DNA from: Candidatus Thiothrix anitrata
GTDB lineage: Bacteria > Pseudomonadota > Gammaproteobacteria > Thiotrichales > Thiotrichaceae
Direction of reading: 5' to 3'
Assembly: GCF_017901155.1 (NCBI RefSeq)
Contig: NZ_CP072800.1
Coordinates: forward strand, 1,763,283-1,827,282
DNA length: 64,000 nt
The notes beneath the pieces are model-generated. The model saw only the letters and a list, made by a program, of their open reading frames with translations, had not been told where the DNA came from and searched no databases. Position 1 is the stretch's first letter. Each line of letters opens with the position of its first letter. Positions 18,331-27,130 of the stretch are shown here, in pieces. A program made the position numbers and the translations under genes.

Positions 18331-19596
18331 TTAAGTTATGGTTGATGCACGTTTAACGAATAGCCAAGGCATTTTGTAAACACGATTCGATAATATCCAT
18401 GTCCCCAAGAAGGTGATGATGTTGGTTATCAAGAAAGCGACGGCTGCGCCTTTGAGTTGCATCTCTTGAACTAATATATAAGTAATCGGAATATTCAATA
18501 CGCCACTGCCAAAAGTAACTAAAGCAAGGTATTCAGTTCTTTTGGCAAAGAAAATGTAGTTCGTTACCATGTAATAACATCCACCAAAGGCAAAGCCAAT
18601 TGCCAAATAGATGATAAACTCACCGGATAACAAGAACTCTTCGCCAACAATGAATGGCATGACAAACGGGATAAGTAAACCATACAGCGTTGCTACTGCT
18701 AAAATTGCAAAAAAATAAAAGTAAGTTCCTTTTACTATGGATGGTTTGTTCGCTTTATCTTCGGAGGCTAAATTTTTGAATAGCCAAGGAGCATATGCTT
18801 TATTAAAGGACTCAGTGAGCAATCCAATGACCATGCCCATTTGTAAAGCAACCATATAGACTCCCACAGAGTCTGTACCTAATAAATTATTAATAATAAT
18901 TCGATCAACTAAGACCATGAGCATTCCACCAATGGTATGCGGAATTAGCGGTATGCCAAAGCGTAGTGCATCTTTTGCGTGTATCTTCCATGTATCAGTG
19001 CGTCTGAGAAACTGATCGTTATAAAGCCAAACTAAGGCAATAACACCCATTAGAAGTAGTGCAGTACTGTACCCAATCAGTCGTCCTTGCCATGCCATGC
19101 TTAATCCTAATACCAGAATCAAAGAAAGCAGAGCATCTAATAAGCTACGTGATATTTGTAAGCCACCATAATGCCAAGGCATACCTGATACTTGCCATAG
19201 GGAAAGCCGAATATTGATTAGAAATTGTAATCCAGATACAAGAACTGCAACGATTAACCAATCAAGGGAAATACCCGATACTTTAATGATCCAGTGATGC
19301 AGTACCATAACGATCAGCATTACGGCGGTTGTGCTGACCACCAAAATACCGATACAACTGGTTACATAATCGGCTAAATCTTCTTTAGATAATTGAAAAT
19401 AGCGTACACCTATCGCACCATGCACACTTAACCCTGTGAAAGCACTGAAAATACTTACCATGACTAGAAACATGGCAATTGTGCCATATTCTGCTGGCGT
19501 TAATACACGGGTTAATATTGGTAGTAACAGGAAGGGAATGGCAGCATTAAGAATATTTGCCCCAAAATAAATCGAGGCATTGCCAAACAGCTTCAT
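18331..19596 (-). CDS. wzx: Wzx-type polysaccharide flippase
   Basis: 421-residue polytopic membrane protein with about twelve hydrophobic helices. The N-terminus MKLFGNASIYFGANILNAAI and ITRVLTPAEYGTIAMFLVM-like loop (residues 26-45) are typical of the MATE/PST flippase family, as is VGVYMVALQMGMVIGLLTES. It should move the lipid-linked repeat unit across the inner membrane. ATG 19596 is used: it overlaps the upstream aminotransferase stop by 4 bp, whereas an in-frame start at 19707 would add 37 soluble residues before the first helix. Confidence 0.88.
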   Translation of the reverse strand: MKLFGNASIYFGANILNAAIPFLLLPILTRVLTPAEYGTIAMFLVMVSIFSAFTGLSVHGAIGVRYFQLSKEDLADYVTSCIGILVVSTTAVMLIVMVLHHWIIKVSGISLDWLIVAVLVSGLQFLINIRLSLWQVSGMPWHYGGLQISRSLLDALLSLILVLGLSMAWQGRLIGYSTALLLMGVIALVWLYNDQFLRRTDTWKIHAKDALRFGIPLIPHTIGGMLMVLVDRIIINNLLGTDSVGVYMVALQMGMVIGLLTESFNKAYAPWLFKNLASEDKANKPSIVKGTYFYFFAILAVATLYGLLIPFVMPFIVGEEFLLSGEFIIYLAIGFAFGGCYYMVTNYIFFAKRTEYLALVTFGSGVLNIPITYILVQEMQLKGAAVAFLITNIITFLGTWILSNRVYKMPWLFVKRASTIT

Positions 19597-21140
19597 AGTG
19601 TTTGGGCAATCAGAGTTTGTTGTTTTTCTATCAAATCCGCTCCCATCGGCAAACTCATCACCCGCTGCGCCATCTCCTTCGCAATCGGCGTACAATCCGC
19701 ACAACACAAATGCTGATAAGCGGGCTGCTCATTCAACGGCACAGGATAATGCACCGCCGTCGGAATCACAGCCTCCCTAAACCGCGCTTCCACCTCACTA
19801 CGATGCTCTACTAACACCGTATACTGCGCAAACACACTCGTCCGATCATCCCGCTGCTGCACCCGCTGGACTCCAGCCTCATCCATCAACTGGTTATACC
19901 GTTGCCCCAGCGCAATCCGCTGCTCCACTTCCCAATCAAACCGCTCCAGTTTCGCCAGCACAATCGCACATTGCAGCGTATCCATTCGCCCACCGACACC
20001 CACACGGGTATGGTAATAACGCCGACTCTGCCCATGAATCCGAATCTCCCGACAAGCCTGATAAAGGTCATCATCATCGGTAAAAATCGCCCCGCCATCC
20101 CCATAACACCCCAACGGCTTACTAGGGAAAAAGCTGGTGCAACCAATCGTAGAAAGATGACAACTCTTCTTACCCTTATACGTCGCCCCGAAACTCTGCG
20201 CCGCATCCTCAATCACCGGCAAGTTATACTTCGCCGCAAGCGCATTAATCTCATCCATATCCGCCGGTTGCCCATACAAACTAACCGGCATAATCGCTTT
20301 AGTCCGTTCAGTAATTTTGGCTTCAATCAACCGCACATCAATATTACAAGTATCCGGCTCAATATCCACAAACACCGGCTTTGCACCCAGCAACACAATC
20401 ACCTCAGCCGTCGCTACAAACGTAAACGGCGTGGTAATTACTTCATCCCCTACGCCAACCCCCAACGCCATCAAGCTGATCAACAAGGCTTCCGTACCAC
20501 TTGCCACTGTAATGCAATACCTCGCATCCGTATAAGCAGCAAGTTTCGCCTCCAACAGGTCAACTTCCTTACCCATAATGTAAGTGCCATGATGCAACAC
20601 CCGATGGATATTCTGCTCCAACTGTGGGCGGATCGCGTTCTGCTGGGTTTTCAGGTCGATAAATTCAAACTTGGGCGTGCTAGGGTTTTGCAGGCTTTGC
20701 TCAATAAAAGCTTCAGGGCTAAGCGTTTTGTTTGAGTGAGCTTCCAGCAATGGCTCATCACGGGTCAACAGTTTGATTTTTCCCGGTGCGAATCGGTCTA
20801 GCGCACGGATGAGTTGCTCATCTTCTGGATCATCTGCCGCAAATACATTACCTTCGCCTGCTAATGCAGCCAACCATTGTTTGTCCGCCGCAAAGGTTGC
20901 CAACAAAGCTAAACACTTGGCGTGGAGTTGCCGTTTGCTAAGTTGAGTTTCATTAGCTTCCTGGTCACGGCGTAGCGTACTGTATAAATTGTATTCTAAT
21001 GTTTGGACAGAACCGGTATACAGCCATAGTTTGCCACCTTGTTGTTGGCACAGTGCTAACGCATCGCGGGCGCTAGTGTAAAAAGGTTGCCGCTTGGCAC
21101 AAATGTCCAATGCAATATTGACATCAATTAACAAATCCAT
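19593..21140 (-). CDS. wbpE: PIN-domain toxin fused to WbpE-type sugar aminotransferase
   Basis: 515 residues in two parts. Residues 1-150 are a VapC-like PIN domain: MDLLIDVNIALDICAKRQPF, acidic D6, D104/D107 in AADDPEDEQLIRAL and D128 in LLTRDEPLL, a plausible metal-binding set. From F158 (FEFIDLKTQQ) a complete DegT/WbpE aminotransferase follows, with SGTEALLISLMALGVGVGDE, VIEDAAQSFGATYKGKK and PLP lysine K341 in FFPSKPLGCYGDGGA. No ATG, GTG or TTG occurs near the junction to start the aminotransferase alone. WbpE makes the 3-amino group of UDP-GlcNAc3NA; wbpA, B and D are next to it. An antitoxin gene lies 3 bp upstream. Fusion of a toxin to a biosynthetic enzyme is unusual; whether the PIN part is active is unknown. 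Confidence 0.88.
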   Translation of the reverse strand: MDLLIDVNIALDICAKRQPFYTSARDALALCQQQGGKLWLYTGSVQTLEYNLYSTLRRDQEANETQLSKRQLHAKCLALLATFAADKQWLAALAGEGNVFAADDPEDEQLIRALDRFAPGKIKLLTRDEPLLEAHSNKTLSPEAFIEQSLQNPSTPKFEFIDLKTQQNAIRPQLEQNIHRVLHHGTYIMGKEVDLLEAKLAAYTDARYCITVASGTEALLISLMALGVGVGDEVITTPFTFVATAEVIVLLGAKPVFVDIEPDTCNIDVRLIEAKITERTKAIMPVSLYGQPADMDEINALAAKYNLPVIEDAAQSFGATYKGKKSCHLSTIGCTSFFPSKPLGCYGDGGAIFTDDDDLYQACREIRIHGQSRRYYHTRVGVGGRMDTLQCAIVLAKLERFDWEVEQRIALGQRYNQLMDEAGVQRVQQRDDRTSVFAQYTVLVEHRSEVEARFREAVIPTAVHYPVPLNEQPAYQHLCCADCTPIAKEMAQRVMSLPMGADLIEKQQTLIAQTL

Positions 21141-21143
21141 AGC

Positions 21144-21455
21144 TTAGTGCCAGCTCCTGATCTCATCACGTAGTGAAAAAGCCTCAATGCGTTCTAATTG
21201 CTTTGCGGTGAGCGGCGGCAAATTCACATCATTAGGGGGAGGGGCATTACGTATCTGATCCAACTTTTCCTCCATCACCAGCGCGAGTGCTAACACTTCA
21301 GGTGGTAGCTGATAGGTGGGTTGCGGCTGGTAGGGTGTATCCTTGATGACTGCTTCATCAGGAACTTGTACCACAAGCGGGATACGCCCTGATCTTAATT
21401 TGACAGGTAAAATGAACTCTAACCTGCCCTGATGATAAATAGCTTCAACTTGCAT
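21144..21455 (-). CDS. Antitoxin partner of the PIN domain (AF2212/DUF104-like)
   Basis: 103 residues starting MQVEAIYHQGRLEFILPVKL, the small beta-rich fold of DUF104/AF2212-like antitoxins, with an acidic, helix-prone C-terminus (LTAKQLERIEAFSLRDEIRS) that would bind a PIN toxin. It lies 4 bp after wbpD and 3 bp before the PIN-aminotransferase gene, so the toxin-antitoxin pair is stitched into the operon without a visible promoter of its own. Partnership with the fused PIN domain is inferred from adjacency. Confidence 0.7.
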   Translation of the reverse strand: MQVEAIYHQGRLEFILPVKLRSGRIPLVVQVPDEAVIKDTPYQPQPTYQLPPEVLALALVMEEKLDQIRNAPPPNDVNLPPLTAKQLERIEAFSLRDEIRSWH

Positions 21456-21459
21456 GGCA

Positions 21460-22041
21460 TTATCCTTCCGTTGTGACCTGACCAGCTTTCAGCATATAGG
21501 CTTTGCCAGTGTGTGGGCAAGTTGCCATCCCGTCACCTGTCAGTGGCAAATCCAGCTTTTCACCGTATTCACTCATCCAGCCAATCTGTTTGGCGGGTAC
21601 ACCGACCATGAGCGCGTAAGCAGGCACATCTTTGTTGACCACAGTACCCGCACCAATAAAGGCATATTCTCCGATGGTGACACCACAAACGATGGTGCAA
21701 TTTGCTCCCAATGTGGCACCACGCTTCACCAAGGTATTGCGGTATTCATCCTTACGTTCCACTAATGCCCGTGGGTTATAGACATTGGTGAACACCATGC
21801 TAGGGCCGCAAAATACGCCATCTTCCAGCGTTACATTGTCATACACTGATACATTGTTCTGCACTTTGCACTGGTTGCCGATCACCACCTTGTTGCCGAC
21901 AAAGACGTTTTGCCCAAGTGAAACGCCATTACCAATACGTGCGCCACTACAAACGTGCGCCCAGTGCCACACACGGCTACCTGCACCAATCTGTGCACCA
22001 TCATCAACAATGGCAGTGGGGTGGATGAAGATGTCAGTCAT
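21460..22041 (-). CDS. wbpD: UDP-2-acetamido-3-amino-glucuronate N-acetyltransferase WbpD
   Basis: 193-residue hexapeptide-repeat acyltransferase. [20 protein letters not shown] starts the left-handed helix; GDPs of the type [20 protein letters not shown] continue it, and [20 protein letters not shown] is the WbpD-specific insert. It acetylates the 3-amino group placed by WbpE, giving UDP-GlcNAc3NAcA. Order wbpA-B-D-(antitoxin)-E is kept apart from the inserted toxin-antitoxin pair. Confidence 0.9.
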   Translation of the reverse strand: MTDIFIHPTAIVDDGAQIGAGSRVWHWAHVCSGARIGNGVSLGQNVFVGNKVVIGNQCKVQNNVSVYDNVTLEDGVFCGPSMVFTNVYNPRALVERKDEYRNTLVKRGATLGANCTIVCGVTIGEYAFIGAGTVVNKDVPAYALMVGVPAKQIGWMSEYGEKLDLPLTGDGMATCPHTGKAYMLKAGQVTTEG

Positions 22042-22044
22042 TGT

Positions 22045-23097
22045 TTAGTATTCCAGCGGCAAGGAAATGGTCTTGCCGTCACGGGCAGACAGATAAGCCG
22101 CAATCAGCATTTCCAGCGACTTCAAGCCTTCCCGCCCGTCAGTTTCCGGTTCAGCTACACCGCGCATCACATCGACCACATTCTTGTAGTATAGTGGATG
22201 CCCAAAACCATACACCGACGTGGTTTCATAATTAGCACTCTGGATCTGTGCATCATAATCACGAGGTTCCTCAAACTGCCACAGTTGAATGTCATTGACA
22301 GCAACCCCGCCGATACGCACCGTGCCTTTTTCACCCAGAATGGTGATTGAGCCTTCCAGATTTTGCGGGTAAGTGAGCATTGTGACACTCATCGAGCCTA
22401 ATGCACCGTTGCGCCAGCGCACATTCAATACACCCGTATCTTCCACTTCAATGTCACGGGTGGTACTCATCATCGCTTGCACTTTATCGACCGGCCCAAT
22501 CAGCCAATCCAGTAAATCGACGTAATGGCTGGCTTGGTTCATGAATGCACCACCATCAAATTCCCATGTACCGCGCCATTTGGCTTGATCATAATAGGCT
22601 TGTGGACGTGTCCAGAATACGTTGAGGTGAACCATGTGGATTTTACCGAAACGCTTCTCTTCAACTGCCCGCTTGAGTAATTGTAACGTCGTATTGCGGC
22701 GGTTTTGCTTGACCACGAACAAGCGTACCCCAGCTTCATCACAGGCTTTCACCATGCGCACACCGTCAGACCAACGGGTTGCCATCGGCTTTTCAGTGAT
22801 GACGTGGACACCGTGTTTAGCAGCTAATGCAGCTTGGTCAGCATGAATGCCGCTTGGGGTGCAAAGGCTGACAAGATCAGGCTTGTGTTGTACCAGCATA
22901 GCTTCCATCGAAGTGTAAGCAGGTACATCATATTGGTTGGCATAAGGCGCGGAGTGGGCAGGGTTAGTGTCACACACCGCGACCAATTCAAAATTATCAG
23001 CGTGTTTGTCAAGTGAGCCAAAATGGTTTTTGGCAATACGCCCACAACCAACAATGGCAATACGTAGTTTACGGTCGGTGATGGTAGGGAAATTCAT
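22045..23097 (-). CDS. wbpB: UDP-GlcNAcA 3-dehydrogenase WbpB (Gfo/Idh/MocA family)
   Basis: 350 residues. Rossmann motif RIAIVGCGRIAKNH at the N-terminus, TEKPMATRWSDGVRMVKACD with the EKP catalytic motif, and FDGGAFMNQASHYVDLLDWL in the C-terminal sheet domain, as in WbpB/WlbA. It oxidises C3 of UDP-GlcNAcA for the aminotransferase. ATG 23097 is chosen (3 bp overlap-free after the wbpA stop) over an in-frame start at 23112 within wbpA. Confidence 0.9.
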   Translation of the reverse strand: MNFPTITDRKLRIAIVGCGRIAKNHFGSLDKHADNFELVAVCDTNPAHSAPYANQYDVPAYTSMEAMLVQHKPDLVSLCTPSGIHADQAALAAKHGVHVITEKPMATRWSDGVRMVKACDEAGVRLFVVKQNRRNTTLQLLKRAVEEKRFGKIHMVHLNVFWTRPQAYYDQAKWRGTWEFDGGAFMNQASHYVDLLDWLIGPVDKVQAMMSTTRDIEVEDTGVLNVRWRNGALGSMSVTMLTYPQNLEGSITILGEKGTVRIGGVAVNDIQLWQFEEPRDYDAQIQSANYETTSVYGFGHPLYYKNVVDVMRGVAEPETDGREGLKSLEMLIAAYLSARDGKTISLPLEY

Positions 23098-23099
23098 GA

Positions 23100-24401
23100 T
23101 TACAGCCGCCATACAGTAATGTGGAGAGCCTGCAACGCAGCAGGATCGTACAAGGATTTGATGTCTGCCAATACCGGTTTACTGCCACGGAGTAGGGCGT
23201 GTAGTTCTTGTGGTTTTAAGCTGGCAAACTCATTGTGCGAGACCGCAACCACCAACGCATCTATCGGAGCTTGTGGTGTTAACTGAGTCAGCTTAACGCC
23301 GGGGTATTCTGTTGCTACCTCTTCAGCATTCGCCCAAGGGTCAGTAACTACCGTCACCACCCCAAAATCTTCCAGCTCACGGATAATGTCGATCACCTTG
23401 GAATTGCGAATATCGGGGCAATTTTCCTTGAAAGTAACACCCATTACGCCAACCCGCGCACCATTCGGATTTACACCATTCTGGATCATTTTTTTGACAG
23501 TAGTACGCGCTACGTAACGCCCCATATTGTCATTGATGCGCCGCCCGGCAAGGATAACTTGCGGGATATACCCTAACTTTTCGGCTTTGTCGGTAAGGTA
23601 ATAGGGGTCAACACCAATGCAGTGACCACCCACCAAGCCGGGGCGGAAGGGTAGGAAATTCCATTTCGTTCCGGCTGCTTCTAAGACGCTAACCGTATCA
23701 ATGCCCATCCGTGAAAAAATGACACTCAACTCATTCATCAGTGAGATGTTGAGGTCGCGTTGGGTGTTTTCAATGACTTTAGAGGCTTCTGCGACTTTGA
23801 TGCTGGGTGCTTTGTGTGTGCCAGCTTTGATAACGCGGCGGTAAAGCGCATCCACGTAATCTGCCGTTTCGGGTGTGGAGCCGGAGGTTACTTTCTTGAT
23901 AGTGGTTAGTGTGTTTACTTTGTCGCCGGGGTTAATCCGCTCGGGTGAGTAACCTGCAAAGAAATCCACGTTAAATTGTAGCCCAGAAACCCGTTCAATG
24001 ACTGGAATGCAATCTTCCTCAGTAGCACCGGGGTAAACTGTTGATTCGTAAATCACCACATCCCCACGCTTGATGATTTTACCAATACTTTCACTGGCTT
24101 TGATCAATGGGGTCAGGTCAGGGCGTTTGTGCTCATCAATCGGTGTGGGCACAGTCACGATGAAGACATTGGCATCACACAAATTGTCCAACTGAGTGGT
24201 GTAACTTAAGTGTTTAGCCGCTTGTAACTCTTCTGGGGTGGTTTCCAGCGTATGATCATTACCGCTTTTGAGTTCCTCAATCCGGGCCTTATTAATGTCA
24301 AAGCCGATTGTGGGGAGGATTCTGCCAAATTCGACTGCCAACGGCAGCCCGACGTAGCCCAAACCGATAATGGCAAGAGTGGATTCTTCAATCGTTTTCA
24401 T
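23100..24401 (-). CDS. wbpA: UDP-N-acetylglucosamine 6-dehydrogenase WbpA
   Basis: 433-residue UDP-sugar dehydrogenase. LAIIGLGYVGLPLAVEFGRI is the NAD motif, YSPERINPGDK and GLVGGHCIGVDPYYL (catalytic C261) are signatures of the WbpA/VipA/WecC group that oxidises UDP-HexNAc, and GVTFKENCPDIRNSKV marks the C-terminal domain. First step to UDP-2,3-diacetamido-glucuronic acid. It follows ugd by 4 bp. Confidence 0.9.
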   Translation of the reverse strand: MKTIEESTLAIIGLGYVGLPLAVEFGRILPTIGFDINKARIEELKSGNDHTLETTPEELQAAKHLSYTTQLDNLCDANVFIVTVPTPIDEHKRPDLTPLIKASESIGKIIKRGDVVIYESTVYPGATEEDCIPVIERVSGLQFNVDFFAGYSPERINPGDKVNTLTTIKKVTSGSTPETADYVDALYRRVIKAGTHKAPSIKVAEASKVIENTQRDLNISLMNELSVIFSRMGIDTVSVLEAAGTKWNFLPFRPGLVGGHCIGVDPYYLTDKAEKLGYIPQVILAGRRINDNMGRYVARTTVKKMIQNGVNPNGARVGVMGVTFKENCPDIRNSKVIDIIRELEDFGVVTVVTDPWANAEEVATEYPGVKLTQLTPQAPIDALVVAVSHNEFASLKPQELHALLRGSKPVLADIKSLYDPAALQALHITVWRL

Positions 24402-24405
24402 CGTG

Positions 24406-25572
24406 TTAATCTTTCCCGAATAAGTCCCTGGTATAAACTTTGCCCGCTACACTCTGTAGCTCCTCCACCATCCGATTCGCCACAATCACATCGCTCATCT
24501 GCTTAAACGCATCCACACTACGAATCACCGCCGACCTGAAAAATGTCTCTTCCTGCAACACCGGCTCATACACCACCACATCAATCCCTTTAGCCTTGAT
24601 GCGTTTCATAATCCCTTGAATGCTGGATGCGCGAAAATTATCCGACCCCGCCTTCATAATCAGCCGATAAATCCCCACCACCCGTGGGTTACGGCGAATA
24701 ATGTCATCAGCAATAAAATCCTTACGGGTACGGTTCGCATCCACAATCGCATTAATCAGGTTTTGCGGCACTTGGTTGTAATTCGCCAATAACTGCTTGG
24801 TATCTTTCGGCAGGCAATAACCACCATACCCAAACGACGGGTTGTTGTAATGGTTGCCAATGCGCGGGTCGAGACATACCCCATCAATAATCTGGCGCGT
24901 ATCCAGCTTATTAGTCGCGGCGTAAGTATCCAACTCGTTGAAATAAGCTACTCGCATTGCTAGATAAGTATTCGCAAACAACTTAATCGCTTCTGCCTCA
25001 GTCGACTCAGTAAACAGCGTTGGGATGTCTTGCTTAATCGCGCCTTCTTGCAACAGCGCAGCAAAGGTTTCCGCCCGTTGCGAGCGTTCCCCCACCACAA
25101 TCCGCGAAGGATGTAGGTTGTCATACAACGCTCGCCCCTCACGTAAAAACTCCGGCGAGAACAGAATATTCTCACTGCCCATTTCCGTGCGAATACGTGC
25201 TGTATATCCCACTGGCACGGTCGACTTAATCACCATCACCGCTGCGGGGTTAATCGCCATTACATCACGAATAACCGCTTCCACTGAGCGCGTATTAAAG
25301 GTATTGCTTTGGGTGTCGTAATCCGTCGGTGTCGCAATTACCACAAAGTTAGCATCGCGGTAAGCATCCGCTTTATCTAACGTTGCACGGAACTGCAAGT
25401 CTTGGCGTTGCAAAAACTGCTCAATTTCAGTATCCGTGATCGGGGATTGTCCTGCGTTTATTTGTGCGATTTTCTCCGGCACGATGTCCAGTGCGACCAC
25501 TTCGTGGTGCTGTGCAAGCAGCATGGCATTGGAAAGGCCGACATAACCGGTTCCGGCAATAGCGATTTTCAT
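24406..25572 (-). CDS. ugd: UDP-glucose 6-dehydrogenase Ugd
   Basis: 388 residues, the length of enterobacterial Ugd. [20 protein letters not shown] is the NAD motif, [11 protein letters not shown] and [20 protein letters not shown] are family blocks, and the catalytic cysteine is C253 in [14 protein letters not shown]. It makes UDP-glucuronic acid, possibly another sugar of the polymer. It is the first gene of the operon; the leader upstream carries an ops element and a palindromic repeat. Confidence 0.92.
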   Translation of the reverse strand: MKIAIAGTGYVGLSNAMLLAQHHEVVALDIVPEKIAQINAGQSPITDTEIEQFLQRQDLQFRATLDKADAYRDANFVVIATPTDYDTQSNTFNTRSVEAVIRDVMAINPAAVMVIKSTVPVGYTARIRTEMGSENILFSPEFLREGRALYDNLHPSRIVVGERSQRAETFAALLQEGAIKQDIPTLFTESTEAEAIKLFANTYLAMRVAYFNELDTYAATNKLDTRQIIDGVCLDPRIGNHYNNPSFGYGGYCLPKDTKQLLANYNQVPQNLINAIVDANRTRKDFIADDIIRRNPRVVGIYRLIMKAGSDNFRASSIQGIMKRIKAKGIDVVVYEPVLQEETFFRSAVIRSVDAFKQMSDVIVANRMVEELQSVAGKVYTRDLFGKD

Positions 25573-25582
25573 GTTTTGTTTT

Positions 25583-25632
25583 TTCTTACTCCCCTCTACC
25601 GCTTGGCGGGAGAGGGGCTGGGAGTGAAGGTC
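25583..25632. repeat. Palindromic repeat element in the ugd leader
   Basis: Reading the minus strand, GACCTTCACTCCCAGCCCCT and then CTCCC/GGTAGAGGGGAGTAAG give a hairpin (CCCTCTCCCGCC with GGCGGT...GAGGGG type pairing). Followed by TAAGAAAAAACAAAAC, it matches the left half of the element inside capF. It lies between the ops element and the ugd start and could form an RNA hairpin in the leader. Confidence 0.75.
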
Positions 25633-25643
25633 TTCAAATTCTA

Positions 25644-25657
25644 GGCACGCTACCGCC
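25644..25657 (-). promoter_or_regulatory. ops (RfaH recruitment) element
   Basis: On the minus strand the sequence is GGCGGTAGCGTGCC, matching the 12-base ops/JUMPstart core GGCGGTAGCGTG of enterobacterial surface-polysaccharide operons. It lies about 70 bases before the ugd start, in the untranslated leader. In known cases it pauses RNA polymerase and loads RfaH, allowing transcription through very long operons. This operon is about 25 kb, so the fit is good. rfaH itself is not in the window. Confidence 0.88.
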
Positions 25658-25707
25658 CTACCGTGTCATTGATGGCATAGGGAAGGCCGAAGAGCGGCAC
25701 GGTCGTT

Positions 25708-25737
25708 ATTGTAAGTTAAATACCCCTTATATAGCAA
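25708..25737 (-). promoter_or_regulatory. Possible sigma70 promoter of the polysaccharide operon
   Basis: On the minus strand TTGCTA (25732-25737) and TACAAT (25708-25713) are 18 bases apart. A start near 25701 would put the ops element about 45 bases into the transcript. Motif matching by eye only. Confidence 0.4.
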
Positions 25738-25938
25738 GCTTACAGCGATTCAGAACATCCTAAAAAACCGGATCTCCCCTATCCCGTTAATTTATCACGA
25801 GCATACTCCAGCCTCCCCCGATTGATAGGTGATTAACAGATTTCGATTCATACACTGTTTATTGGTGTTGTTCTCCTTTGGGTTAGCAGATTTTCCCAAG
25901 CGTTAGGGTGTAATGGTCAAGTAAATTCGGACAGTCCA

Positions 25939-26799
25939 TTAAGCCTGTTTCAAAAAAAGTTGCTCAAATTGGTTAGGTGTTTTCGCACCGATCACCGAAT
26001 GCAAGCGTTTGGTGTTGTAAAAATGGATATACTTTTTCACCGCCCAGGTAAGTTCATCGGCGGTTTGGTAGCGCTCACGGCTAATGGCTTCGACTTTGAG
26101 GCTTCGGAAAAAGCGTTCCATCACCGCATTGTCCCAGCAGTTAGCACGTCGGCTCATGCTGGCTTTGATGCCAAGTTCGGTAAGCCTGTCTTGGTAAGCA
26201 TGGCTGGTGTACTGGCAACCTTGATCGGAGTGGAAGAGCAGACCGGTGGATGCGGTCACTTGGCGTAAGATCACGGCTTGATTCAGGGCGGCAAGTATCA
26301 AGGCGGTGTCAGGCGCAGCGGATAGTTGCCAACCCACGACTTTGCGTGAGAATAAATCCAGTACGACGGCTAAATACATCCAGCCGGATGCTGTCCACAA
26401 ATAGGTGATGTCACCCACCCATTTTTGGTTGGGTGCGCTGGCGTCAAATTCACGGTTGAGGTGGTTGTCTGCCACACGGGAGACCTCGCCTGCTGGATAG
26501 CGATGACGTTTCTTGGGGTAGATCGCCACGATGCCCGCTTCCTGCATCAGGCACCGGGCTTGATAACGTCCCACCTCCAGCCCCTTTTCCTTGAGCGCAT
26601 CCGACATCCGGCGGCTACCGTAGGTTTGGTTCACTTCCGCATGGATGGCTTTGACCTGCATTTGCAGGTGAATACGTGCCGCTGGCGGTTCACGGTGGGC
26701 TTGCCAGTAGTAGTAACTGCTTTTATGCACGTCTAATACCTCACACAGTTGGGAAACAGGATGTGCCTTCTTTAGCGTGTCAATGATTCCATAGCTCAT
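25939..26799 (-). CDS. IS3-family transposase OrfB (DDE domain)
   Basis: 286 residues. An N-terminal HTH_21-like part (YGSRRMSDALKEKGLEVGRY) is followed by the integrase core with the DDE residues in VGDITYLWTASG, HSDQGCQYTSHAYQ and DNAVMERFFRSLK. The frame is intact. In IS3 elements the active enzyme is an OrfAB fusion made by -1 frameshifting on the A7 run; reading -1 from that run does lead directly into this gene (…GNVMSYGI). As orfA is broken upstream of the slip site, the fusion cannot be made from this copy. Confidence 0.93.
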   Translation of the reverse strand: MSYGIIDTLKKAHPVSQLCEVLDVHKSSYYYWQAHREPPAARIHLQMQVKAIHAEVNQTYGSRRMSDALKEKGLEVGRYQARCLMQEAGIVAIYPKKRHRYPAGEVSRVADNHLNREFDASAPNQKWVGDITYLWTASGWMYLAVVLDLFSRKVVGWQLSAAPDTALILAALNQAVILRQVTASTGLLFHSDQGCQYTSHAYQDRLTELGIKASMSRRANCWDNAVMERFFRSLKVEAISRERYQTADELTWAVKKYIHFYNTKRLHSVIGAKTPNQFEQLFLKQA

Positions 26800-27130
26800 G
26801 ACATTTCCTTGGCAAAGAAGGCGCTGGCTTTTTTTAAGATTTCTCTCTCCGTTTCCAATTGCCTGATACGTTGTTTTAATTGTTGAATTTCCCGCTGCTC
26901 CTCGGTCAATGCCGGTTTGGTTGAATTTCCCGCTGTTCCTCGGTCAATGCCGATTTGTTTGGCAAGGGATTCCCTGCCTTTTCCGCCAGATATTGTTGCT
27001 TCCAGCGTTTCACCGCCGTTTCGCCCGCACCTGATGCTTCGCAGGCTTGTTTGATGCTGTATTGCTCCTCCACCATCAGTTTGGCGATTTCCAACTTGAA
27101 GGCTGGGCTAAAATGTTTCTGTGTGGTCAT
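26796..27130 (-). pseudogene. IS3-family OrfA, disrupted by a 38-bp tandem duplication
   Basis: The N-terminal HTH (MTTQKHFSPAFKLEIAKLMV, ACEASGAGETAVKRWKQQYL) is intact. After SALTEEQREIQ the frame ends in PNRH and a stop. The cause is a near-identical second copy of 38 bases (CAAATCGGCATTGACCGAGG… and CAAACCGGCATTGACCGAGG…, about 26899-26975). Read in the frame of the second copy, the leucine-zipper end is normal (QQLKQRIRQLETEREILKKA) and stops at 26796-26798, overlapping the orfB start. So a replication-slippage duplication, not a base error, inactivated it. Confidence 0.85.

Noticed and set aside
19902-20735. Long open frame (277 codons) on the plus strand
   Set aside because: It is antisense to the PIN-WbpE gene, rich in Arg, His, Asn and Thr and without a recognisable domain; a shadow of codon usage.
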